Shown piece after piece: positions 47,537 through 58,638 of a stretch of 64,000 nucleotides of DNA; the stretch's first letter is position 1; the number at the start of each line of letters is the position of its first letter. Where the stretch lies: contig NC_052478.1 of NCBI RefSeq assembly GCF_009730915.1, forward strand, positions 21,804,387 through 21,868,386, written 5' to 3'. Below the pieces are notes generated by a model. That model had not been told where the DNA came from and ran no database searches. It saw only the letters and a program-made list of their open reading frames with translations. The stretch comes from Dioscorea cayenensis subsp. rotundata. Its lineage: Eukaryota; Streptophyta; Magnoliopsida; Dioscoreales; Dioscoreaceae. The position numbers were made by a program, and so were the translations under genes.

Positions 47537-50500
47537 GTGAGAGTTTTGGATCTCCCTCTTGTTTTATGAGTGGATTTAAATCAAGGCTCCTCTTTTCTTT
47601 TTCAAAATTTGATGTTACTTTTTGTAGCATGATGTTATGCGTTTGGATTGAATTCTTCACATTTATTTGTTATAAATTGGAATTCAATGGGTTAATTATG
47701 CCAGAAAGTTGGTAACTTTGGATGTTTTTCGATTCTATTGATTTAGCATTTAATATCATCATTTGTTGGATGTCATGTGGGAAACTGAATCAAAAATTAT
47801 GAATTTTATTTGTTAGAATATGAGATTTAACAATGTTACTAGCTTCCATTTGTGATTTTTAATTAGGTCTCTACCTTGTTGGATGGAATTTTAAATTTTA
47901 AATTTGGAATATGCATGACGTTTACTACAATTTTGTGAATGAATGGCATCCTCTGGTTGAATTTGTTGAGAAAATTAGCAAAATGCGGCTATTTGTTGGG
48001 TTTATTTCAATGCGTGGGCTTTGCTAGGAGGATTTTCTATTGGTCTTATCTTCGGCTTGAATTTGTTGAGAAATGACAGTTGATTGTGGTTGGTGAGTTT
48101 CAATAGCTTATACGGGAAATGTTTATCACATAGTTTATAGAAACAATTGCCTTATTAATGTTATTTTCAAGTTGTTAATATTCTTCACTTTTGGCATTGG
48201 TTTTTAGGTTTGATAGTCTCATTGCTATGATTCACAATACTTTTATATGTTTCCTGAATTTTATAGAATGGAGACTCCATGCTTTTCGCCAATTTGAGTG
48301 AAATTTGTTGCCATGCTTTGCAGCCTTTGTTTCATGTTCTTGATTATCTGTCTAATATGCTGGTATTAGTACTGGTTTTTTCCCTTTTTTGGTTCTGAGA
48401 TTTTTTCAATGTGATTTAATTGCTGAGTACAGATTGTTATGAAATGTCTTCGGGAGTATTCAATGCATTGCTTGTTACTTCTTTCACCTTTTGAAATATC
48501 TTACGAGTTTTAAACATTTTTCTTGCATATGCTGGAGTTATAATATGATTGTTAATAATAGCAAGTAAAAATAAATCAACCTTTGAGTGTTTCCAAATGC
48601 ATAATAGCTTCAGTTTGAATGGGACTTTCTTTCAGTGAATTTGTAATTTTTATGTGCTCTCATTTGTTCATTTAGATGGCAGTTCTGTTATATAAATACA
48701 ACTAATTAGGTTTACCTTACATCTTTTTTAATTAAATCACATGGTCAATGACCTTTTTGATCTAGTCAGGTGGAATTGCTTATTTTATTCTTTGTTTGTT
48801 GGTAAAGTAGTAATATTTAGCTTGCATCTAGGGTTGATATCTTTTGTGTGACTTATAGTAATTGTAAATAAATAACATCCATAATATTATATTTTTAAAT
48901 AAACAGATTTATTTTGTGTTGAGCTTGAAAGAGCCAATCCATACTCAATCTTAGCTTTAAATTAAATTCAAGCTGAACTTTCAGCTCGAGTTTGGTTCAA
49001 TTAATAATTTAACTGAATCGAATTTGATCTCAAATTCAGTTGGCCTCAAGCTGCTTGTTTGTTTACCAGCCCTCCTTGCTGTTGGTGATGCTTGCTTGCC
49101 TTGTGGTATCCTCAAGTCTGTAAATGTTTATGGAAGGCTCGATAATAGGATTTTAGAATTGGTGAAATGCTTGCCGGGGTATGATAGTTTTTCTTGTGTG
49201 CATTATTAAGTTTATAAGTTGTTTTTTATTTAACAGGAATAAACAGGGGTGCTTAAGTTTTGCATGGATCCAAGGCATCAGGATTGTATCTCAGGGCTTT
49301 GCTCCTTTTGATTGATCATGGGTATCTAATTTAGAAGTAATTGAGGACCCTAATTCAATATCTTCCTATGGAAACTGCGCCTTTAATTTCTTTGATATGC
49401 ATGATGAAAATCATGCAAATGATAAGTCTTTAATGCACTTCTTTGCTTTTTTAAATGATGGTATGACCCTTGAATCTATTTAGTCTCATGGTTGTTGCCA
49501 AACCAGGGTCAGCTTCTTAGAGACCCTGGTATGATAACTGAAGCCTTTACACACACACACACAAGTCTGGGTCATCTTCAGTCAGATCCAACCAATCCCG
49601 GCTGTATTATGATAGATCATGGATGTATCTTATTGCACTTAGAAGATTGTCTCTGTACATAATGTTGAATCCTGATTGATAATATTTGTGAAGAGAAACA
49701 TTGACAAGAATTTTGAGAGAGATTTAATAGTAATCAATGAATAGAATTATCAAACATGAAAACAACATTGACAGAGAGAAGACTTCTAAAATATCATAAC
49801 AATGGGAATAGCATTTCCCTCACTTGAATGTGTATACAATTGACCTTTTAATTATAGTGTATGATTCACTATATGTATGAAACAATGATAAATACTAGCT
49901 AATGTAAAAGGAGAGCCCTAATCAACTATGTATGAAATCTAATATATATTGAGGACGAGTATAAATCAGGTCGATATGCCGTTATCCATAATTGACAACC
50001 TTTTAATTGTAACCCTCTAACACAGAAAGAAACTGTCTATTTTCTTGTGAATTCAGCTCTCATCATTTGGCCAAAACATTCTGCTGATCTTGGTGATTCT
50101 TTCCATTGAGCTTCTTCTTTTTTTGTTGTTTCTTTTTTTCGGTTTTTATGTTTGGCATTCATTATTCTTATTAATGAAGCTGTCCTCTTCATAATATCAG
50201 TTCACTGCATCTACTTTACCCATTATTTCCAGGAATGTTGTTCTCTTCATTCAATCAACATGTCAATGGATTCCATTGTATAACATGTCTCATTGAACTA
50301 CTGAAATTGTGTAACTTAGGCTGTTTGTAAGCTGGATCAACATGAAACTATGAGGTAACTAAATATCAATCATCCTGAAAATATCAGTCAGTCCATGGTA
50401 ATTATTTGGCACAGCTTGAAGTATTAAAATGTCCTTCTATGGCTTACTTTTGGACATCTCTTTTATCTTTTTCATGCCTATGGGCATCTCTGTGATCTTT

Positions 50501-52297
50501 TTAATGCCTATTCTGCTTTATCTCATGTCAAATTTGTCTTGTGATACAACCTCACTCTCTAATCCAGGTCATACTACTGTGCTGGTCTCAGCAGAGCGGA
50601 CAACTGCCCAGATACCGCTTGATTTTTCCTCGTAAGCACATTGTTTTTTATTCATTTATGTTCTCTGATTTCTGAAAGAAAAATACTTATCTCTGCATTC
50701 ACTTACAATCATTCTGCTCTTTCCACTCTTTGCAGCAGCAGTCTGAAAAATTAAAATTTTCACATTCCCTTTGCAGGCCATCAGGGAATCAAAACATCAA
50801 GACAAATTTCTGCTGATACAGGTTCCTTCTTCCTTATAATCACGTACATTATTACTTTTTACCATATGTTTTATCAAACAATTTGGATCTATTATCTTTA
50901 AACTACTGCTGTAATCTACTGAAACTCAAAGTTTATTGGTACTCATTCCTTGTGACATTGAATTCAGCCTGACATATGTTTCATCAAAGCATCAAACTTT
51001 ATCAGCATTCTACTTTCATTTGATTTGAGTTGGATGGCAGAGGTATTGCAAACTTTTTCAAAAAAGCAAGGAAAGGAAAAACACACATGCAATTAATCAG
51101 ATTCAAGTGATGTTTTGTTCTGCCATTTAAGCACAACAGCACTACAATCCATCCATCTAGTATTTGAAAACTTGAACTACACTCATATACATACAAAGGA
51201 CCTATCATCTACGGACGTCCTTAGATTTTCATTTCTATATTTAAAATCAAGGTACATCGGTTTATAAACAGTATTAAACAATATTACTGTAGTGATTATA
51301 TACAGTATTTATATAAATAATAACTATTTAATTATCATTCAGCTGCTGTAAACAAGCGTCGATAGTAATTGCAGAAATAACTTAAACCTATATATGCTAC
51401 TCTATCTTTCTAGTGTGTCTTTGTTTCTCTTTCTAGGGGACAATGAGAAGTGGGAAAAGTTGGTGGAAAATAGCAGAGCGTGCATGGGTAACACTTGAGA
51501 CAGAAAGAAATAATGCAAGCCTGATGCTTTTGTATGTACTATCTTGCATACAAAAGGCCTGCCTATTCAATTATATATATATATATATATATATGCATAT
51601 ATATATATATATATATTTGATTCTTTTTGAAAACTTTATTGCTTATCTACTTGCATGGATTGCATCAATAAAAATAGCAAGTAGGACACACACATACACA
51701 CTCTGTTTTCATATTTCTTACTTTCTTTCTATATGCTACTTGTCTGACTGGTATAGACTTTGTTTGAGGATTGGGCCCTCTTTCACAGTAAAAAATTGTT
51801 CTTTCATTTCATGCTCCCCTCTCCCTACTGTGATGCTCATGCCTACAAACCAACCCTATTATATTTATATTGAGTTCCATTTATTTTTTATTCTATTTTA
51901 TTTTATTTTGATAGAGTGGATAAGTGACATTTGATTAAAATAAAACAATTATAGAGAGTACAGAGAAGGCAGCAAAAAAAAAAAGAGTAAAATAATCTTA
52001 TTATTGGGTAAAATATTATGTTTATAAATATTAGAATTTGTTACATAAGCATGAGTCTGTATTGTAATATGTATTTTTTTTTCCTTTTTTTTTGTGAAAT
52101 CTTTTTTATTTTTTTTTCCTTAGTCCTTTATCCTTAAAGTTATTTTATTCTTGAGGACTTTATGCTATTGAATAATAAATACATTTGCAAAATGTCATCA
52201 TGGAAATAATTTATGTTCTTCAATATCATGGAAAGAAACCAAAAATAAATAAATAAATGCAAGGAAAAATATATATTATATTGAGCTAAAAATGTTA
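47537..52297. other. Long gene-poor stretch, possible transcript body
   Basis: No complete gene on either strand. T-rich plus strand from 47540 to 51000 resembles intron sequence. Short exon-like pieces occur at about 49049-49180 and 50569-50820. A (TA)n double run lies at 51569-51617 and an (AC) run at 49551-49562. From 51950 the DNA is AT-rich spacer. Confidence 0.4.
50569..50820 (+). other. Two exon-like segments
   Basis: An AG-flanked segment (ccag|gtcatactactg ..., about 50569-50632) ends at a good donor (tc|gtaagc), and a second (ttgcag|gccatcaggg ..., about 50777-50820) ends at acag|gttcc. The first reads as HTTVLVSAERTTAQIP in one frame. No family is recognised. They may be exons of the same candidate transcript that starts near 47.2 kb. 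Confidence 0.25.
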
Positions 52298-52458
52298 AAA
52301 ATTGGTAACAGCTTTTGGGTCAATTGGCATCGGGTCCCTTGTATGGGTCAGCATTGAGTCTTGCTCTCCACACGTGCACGTCTCTTGGTTCTGGTGCTTA
52401 TCGCCTTTCTTAAAAAAAAATAAATAAAAAAAATAAAAAAATAAAAAAAATTGAAACA
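52298..52458 (+). mobile_element. SINE-like element with A-rich tail
   Basis: GC-richer sequence from about 52311 to 52410 starts with an A-box-like 'gggtcaattggcatcgg' and a degenerate B-box-like 'attgagtcttgctctcc', and ends in a long A-rich tail (52411-52450). Possible target-site duplication: aaaattggtaaca (52298-52310) against aaaattgaaaca (52447-52458). The body contains a CACGTGCACGT word. Confidence 0.5.
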
Positions 52459-52647
52459 TCGTATTTCAGTTATTTAACTTTATCATTTCTTTACCAATAT
52501 AAAGTTTATATCTGCCCAGTGCCTGCACCGTCATTCTGAAAATTGAGAAAAAAAAAACACAATTATCTCTGTTCCTCATAGTACCATTTGTACACTTATA
52601 TTAGTCATATATATAAGAAGGAGAGAAATAAATCTAAATTTGTACAC

Positions 52648-52683
<36 letters not shown>

Positions 52684-52689
52684 CAATAT

Positions 52690-52945
52690 GAAAAAGCAAA
52701 TGAGGTGTTGTTGCATTGGAGTTTGAATTCTGAAATTGTCAGAGTCCATGATGCAAAATGAGATCATTTACTGTTCTTGAATTCACCTGCAGCCTCACAC
52801 TAATTACATATATATAAATATAAATAGAATGTGAAAAAGCAAATGCTGTTGCATTGGAGTTTGAATTCTGGAATGTCAGATGAGTCCTTGATACAAAATG
52901 AGAGCATTTACTGTTCTTGAATTCACCTGCCTCACACTAATTACA
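52690..52945. repeat. Two-copy tandem duplication, 130-143 bp
   Basis: The block from 'gaaaaagcaaatg' through 'gcattggagtttgaattctg' to 'ttcttgaattcacctgc...ctcacactaattac' occurs at 52690 and again at 52833. The offset falls from 143 to 130 bp along the unit because of small indels. Identity is high, so the duplication is fairly young. Confidence 0.8.
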
Positions 52946-55861
52946 ACAACAAAAAAATAATAATGCATGCATATACTACTACTTCTTTTAATGACTCTCT
53001 CTCTCTCACATTACTTTCCTTCCCTTTTTGGGACCATTCCTTTTGTTTTGCCCCTTTGATTGAATCTTCTTCTCCTTCCCCCTTGATGTTTGCCATCATC
53101 TCTCTCTCTCTCTTCTCCATTCAATTCTTTTCATGAACTTTTTCTTCTTTAAAATTAATTTACCAGATGCATGATAATTGTATCTTCTTTTCCTTTTTCT
53201 TAATTAGTTATATGATAATGTTCTTTCTTTTTTCTTAATTATCATAATGTTCTTTCTCTTGGTCCAAATACATTATGAGAGTTAATATTTTATTATCATC
53301 GTATCAGAGATGGTAATGTATTTTTAATATAAATGTAAGTATTTATTGAAGAATGTTCATATGATTTTTTTTATGCAAAAGTTATAATATCTCTAATTAA
53401 TATAATATAGTTTTTTTTTATTATATTTTTCTCTAGCCACATAAAATAATATGTTATGCTGTTTAATTCATTATTATGAATCTATGTTCATCAAAATAAG
53501 TTTTTTTTTAATTTTTTTAATTTTAAAAGTGTGAGTAGTCATCCTCAAATGGTTGGTGTGTGTAAGTACATATTGTGTATTATATAGTCATGATATGTCT
53601 TGTATGGAAGTGTTGTTCTCCATATGCATCACTTTCATTCATGAAATCATGAATTAGTTTAGTGTTGTCTTCATCCAAATCTTGATTTTCATGTTCCATT
53701 ATAATCTCTATGTACTTTACACCAACAAGACTTTATAAGTCAAACTATTCTCTATAATATCTTATCACAACAATCTATTTTAGATTCAAACAAATCTAAT
53801 AAATAATCACCACAACACACATACACACACAAATTTATAATTAATATTACTAATTAAACTTTTATCAACTTCAAAATAAAAATTCTCTCTATTTAACATC
53901 AATCAACTTCCATATTCTATGGTTTTAAGAAAGTTGTCTTTTCACCATACAACAAAGAAGATACATATATATATATATATATATATCAATGTTTTATTAA
54001 GTTGAGAATGAATACCAACTTTTATGAATTTCAAGACTAGTCAATAGTACACACTTCACAGTTTATTGTCTGGACCACCCAAACAAGATACAAGACCATG
54101 CATGCTCTCTTCATCAAACCTTAAAAATAAAGTGTAACAAAATTAAAGTTAAAAAGATTTAAATACATAAAAAAAAAGTTTTTTTAAAAAAAAAGCTAGT
54201 GGAAAACACTCCACACACAAGAGTCCACTGATCCAACAAGAGATCTCTTTCTTAAAAGCAGATGTGCAGAGTTTTCATTGTTTGTTTCTGCTGCTCTTCC
54301 TGATGTAGTGATTCATAATAACATTTGCATTCACCCAAATTAAGTTCATTTGAGATTCACATGCATGACTTCTTTTTCTCTTTTCTTTTTGTACTCTTCA
54401 ACAAGATCGAAAGACATAATTCATATGCATATATATACATACATATATATAAAGTTAGGTTGATAGCAAGAAAGGTTAGGGTTTGTTACTGTTTAAGAAG
54501 ATGCATGTATAATGATGAGAAGTATTAGTATTTGATTTATTAATTTTTATGAATATGGAAAGAAGGAAGAGAGAAAATGACAGAAGAGAGAAAGGGAGTT
54601 AGAAATGAACATCTGTGAGTGATGGAAGTGTTTGAGTTATTTTAGGGTTTGGTGAGAATTGGATGAAATCAATAATGGTCCATTGTATCTAATGAGATAT
54701 GAAAAATCTCTTTGGCACATGATCAAAATGCTTTGAAGTTTTCATTTTCATTTGTATTTTTTCTTTCTGAAAAAAAGAAAATTCAACTTGTTTGTGAATT
54801 GTGCTTGCCTGCAGGAAATTAAAAAAAAAAAAAGATCGAAAAGCGGAGTGGTCCTTGTTTGGCTGGTTGATGTCATAAAGAGACCAATATTGGTCCCTAG
54901 TCTTCAATTACTAGCTTGCCTTTTATTTATTATTTTTCGAAGAATGTTTTACTGAATTTAACGAGTGATGATATGAACGATCGAATGTAATTTCATCAAG
55001 TGATGATATCATGATGTTATTTGTAAGCTTTGTATCGATAATTATCTTATTGGTGAGGAAAAGAAGCATTGAGCATTTCTTTAATGCTTTTCTATGCAAG
55101 TCATTTTCCGTCATCGACCAAAGGACATGTGATAGTCTAGATCTTTTCTTTTTCGAAGTTCATTGTGTCAAGATTCCTCATCGATTGACTTGAGATGGTA
55201 ATAATCTCAATGCCTTCATAAATAACAGTAAAAAACTTCCGATTAACTGTGTCCATATGATAGGCATAACCTACACCACATATTCGAAAATGCGCAAGAC
55301 CTTTTCTTTCTTCTTCTTTGCCCCTTTAGGGTTTTATAACTGTTTAAGACTCCTTATTTTCGATCATTATTCTATTGTCTCGAAGAATTCAAGATCGAAA
55401 TCAGATCGGTTTAATTCGAGAGTAGTGCTTATTGAAGAAGAAGATCCATTTGAGGTGAGTTTTTAAGGTTCTTGACTTTTTATTTCAGCAAAATTCTTTA
55501 GATCATTTCATTACATTTCAGCTGCAATCCTTACTCAGTTACTCTTAATGGTAGCCTAACTTTTTCTCTTCTTCTTCTTCTTCTTATTCTTCTTCTTCTT
55601 CTTCCCATCTTTGAGATCTATCCATGGTAAAAGTACTTTATAGATCCATGGTTTCATGTTTTTATCATTTCATCGATTCATACTATATTAAACAGATCGA
55701 AGATCATGATTGATTTTTTTCTTGCTTAAATTTCAGAATAATTGCACATAAGAACTCTAAAACTTTGTTGTTTTTTATTCTTATTGATTCAAGAAGAAGA
55801 AGAAGAAGAAGAAGAAGAAGAGCCGAATAAATTGGTTGGTGTTGATGATGAAAGCCATACA
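52946..55861 (+). other. Upstream region and 5' leader of the TCP gene
   Basis: AT-rich with CT-rich stretches at 52995-53010 and 53099-53125 and a (TA)n run at 53964-53986. From about 55370 the sequence looks like an untranslated exon (gaag...gatccatttgag) with a consensus donor (gag|gtgagt, exon end 55454). The matching acceptor (tttcag) ends at 55736, so a 282-bp leader intron is likely. Confidence 0.5.
55791..55821 (+). repeat. (GAA)n run in the TCP leader
   Basis: About ten GAA units lie between the leader acceptor and the start codon. Together with a CTT-rich run at about 55566-55604 it could form base-paired structure, but the two lie on opposite sides of the leader acceptor. Confidence 0.85.
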
Positions 55862-56864
55862 ATGATTAATAATTCAAGCGAAAAGGAGCTTTTCTCAAAG
55901 CAGGAAGGTGTTCATAAGGATAACAAAGCTGCAATTGTTACTAATTCAAGATCATGGTCAGGATTGAAAGATCCAAGAATTGTTCGTGTTTCACGTTTGT
56001 TTGGAGGAAAAGATCGGCATAGCAAAGTAAGTACTGTGAGAGGATTAAGAGATCGAAGAGTTCGGCTTTCAGTGCCAACAGCAATTCAGTTATATGATCT
56101 TCAAGACAGGCTTGGTCTCAATCAACCGAGCAAAGTCGTCGATTGGTTACTAAAAGCAGCTCAACATGAGATCGATAAGCTTCCTCCACTTCAAATTCCA
56201 CCGGGAAGTTTCCTTCATTTTTCCCTACCATCACCATCACCATCACCGTCGGTTCCTCCTCCCGAAGCTTCTCAAGCTCAAGCTCAATCTCTTCTCCCCA
56301 TATTTGATGATTCTGACAAAACTTGTGCAAGCGGAGCTCAATCCACCGCTCTTTCATCTAGTAAGTCGAGTGATGAATTTGAAGATCTCACGTTGTTGCA
56401 AAGGCCTACTCTATGGAAGATGGGAACCAAAGAAGCAGAAAAATCAAGCATCATCCAAGGTAATGAAGTAGAACATCATCACGGCCGTGTTTTTAGACCT
56501 ATTCATCCTTCTTTTTCGAGCTTATTACACAATCCATTGCCATACAACACTTCTTTTTATCACTACTGATCAATCGGTTTCATTAGCAAGCCATTCTTCG
56601 AATAATCAAGATGAAGTTTCTCCTGGTCATAATTGTCATCCTCCATCAATCATTTCATCGCCTTACATGATGCCTTCGTTGCTCACATCGTATGCTATCT
56701 CTCAAAATGAGTTTTGTAACAAAGAATCTTCTCATTTTCAAATGCCAATTAGCTCTACTTCCACTTCAGAAGGTCTTCCATTGAATCATCCTCTAAGAAC
56801 TTCTCCTCATTCTCCCAGCTATCCTATGACATACTTCCACTCAAATTTAGCACCTAAACATTGA
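55862..56864 (+). CDS. CIN-class TCP transcription factor, frame broken near C-terminus
   Basis: From ATG 55862 (MINNSSEKE) a 235-codon frame runs to TGA at 56567-56569. The TCP domain is at about 36-105: basic region [19 protein letters not shown] and helix-loop-helix [18 protein letters not shown] ... SKVVDWLL, of the CIN class without the class-I deletion, closest to TCP5/13/17. The sequence then stays protein-like in the +1 frame for 98 further codons (56568-56864; [12 protein letters not shown] ... [11 protein letters not shown]), rich in Ser/Pro/His like TCP C-termini. TCP coding regions normally lack introns, so one inserted or two deleted bases near 56565 best explain the break: sequencing error or a real truncation. 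TCP5-clade proteins act in the nucleus and restrain leaf and petal growth. Confidence 0.85.
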
Positions 56865-57460
56865 TCATGCCCAAAAAAGTGCTGCTTGTTATTTATAATC
56901 TAAAGATTCAGTAAAAAGTTTTCAGGTATTCTTATGCTCTTTATAAACATATATACAGTACTACTTTTTCCGGTTGTATGTTTGTGCAAGAATTGCTTGT
57001 TTTGAAGTAGAGAAACAAAGGAGGAAGAAACATGATCATAGAAATGTATATTTTGGGTTCTCTCTCTTTATCTTTTCATTCAAAAATGATCAAATGCTAA
57101 GTTTTTATTCAGTGTGTGTGTGTGTGTGTGTTATTTATGCAAAAGGATTGAAGTTGAGATTATCATCATCTAAATGTTTGTTTTGAGACAATAAGGGGAA
57201 GTTTATACATTTGATCATTTGAATGAAATGAAATATATATTGAAAGCAAGAGTTTATTGAGATGATTCTCGTGTCATTTATATATATATGCATACTTTTG
57301 ATATTAATATGAGTTATAAATGCAGTATCAGCATGTCTAGTTATCTTTCTAATTGAATCTGAAGAATAAACTGATTATCATCTTATGAATGTTTGCATTA
57401 TCATGAACATCTAGAGAGAGAGATAAAGAAAGAATAAAAGAAAGTTTTAATTTCATGCAT

Positions 57461-57507
<47 letters not shown>

Positions 57508-58638
57508 CATATGATCATGAAAAGAAAGAAAACAGGAAAGAAACAAATACTGTTTTATTGTGTTTCATTGCACGAATATGAAAAAGAAATATGATCTATT
57601 AATACCTTTATAAGTTGAAGCAAACTATAAATCTCCAGTTTTACTTCTTAACAAAAGAGACTTGAAAACAAACACAATAAATGAAAAGAGGAAAGTTATG
57701 GGAAGTCCTTATTACCATATATATACTTTGCATTCTTTGATTCTTATTTATTGAATGAATGGATGAATGAATGAATGAAGAACATTGATGTTTTAAGAGA
57801 AGCATGTAAAGTGGTAGAATTTTTAAGATGTAGAATGTGGTCCTAAAAAGAAAAAATTCAGAATAAGAAAGAGACAGGAAAAAAAAAGGAAAATGAAGAG
57901 TGATATCTAGTGTTGCGCATTTGTGGTCCTCTTCACAATGCTTCAATTGGACCACTTTTTCTCTTCTCAAATATATATATATATATATATATTATTGTTA
58001 AAAAAATTAAATGTTTAAATATATATATATCTAATCTCATGCTCATGCTTAGATAAACTAAAGTTATCCAAAGAGAATTGGCAATAACCTCTTGATTTAT
58101 TATCACCGGGATCCTGCATTGAGTGTTTTTGTTTATGAGGAGATGAGTTCGAATCTTAACTCCTACAAGCACGGGAAATGGTCGATTTCTATGAAGTAAT
58201 AAAGAATTTGATAGCATATATAAGGTGTATAAATAAAATGAAGCATTTGAATGACAACTAATTCTATAGTAATTGAATTTTACTAAATTATTTTTCTCTC
58301 ATTTCACATGTAGTTATTCGGTTAAAACTTAAAATATAAATGCATGGATAAAATGTAAGAATATAAATATATAAATAAATTTCACATATTATACATACTA
58401 CAAACTTATGCAAATGCAAATGTTGAACTAAAATAAAGTTTTTAAAATATAGAATAAAATCATTTAAGGATTTTATATCATTGAAATTTATATTTATCAA
58501 TAACGTAAGGGCTTAATGAAAAAAAGTAAAACAATTTTCATAAAGTGGGGGGCCTCCCTGCAAAAATGGACCCATAAATTCGCGGCTAGGGTTTAAGGAG
58601 CGTTTGTTTCGAGGGCGCGGGAATCGAGAGCTGAAGAG
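56865..58638. other. Spacer between TCP and ASNSD1-like genes
   Basis: 3' flank of the TCP gene, then AT-rich DNA with a (GT)n run at 57113-57130, a 42-bp (AT)n run at 57463-57504 and another at 57970-57992. The last 90 bp before 58639 are GC-rich and form the core promoter and leader of the next gene ('gcggctagggttt'). Confidence 0.55.
58080..58205 (+). mobile_element. Degenerate SINE-like fragment
   Basis: A GC-richer block with a B-box-like 'gagttcgaatctt' (58147-58159) after 'accgggatcctgcattgagtg'. No A-rich tail or clear target-site duplication was found, so the assignment is weak. Confidence 0.25.

Noticed and set aside
51443-51934. 163-codon plus-strand frame
   Set aside because: It runs through (TA)n microsatellites, which translate as Tyr-Ile repeats; the length is a repeat artefact.
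54578-54590. miR156-like 13-mer tgacagaagagag
   Set aside because: Only the first 13 bases match, the rest differs, and no complementary arm lies within about 300 bases, so no precursor can form.
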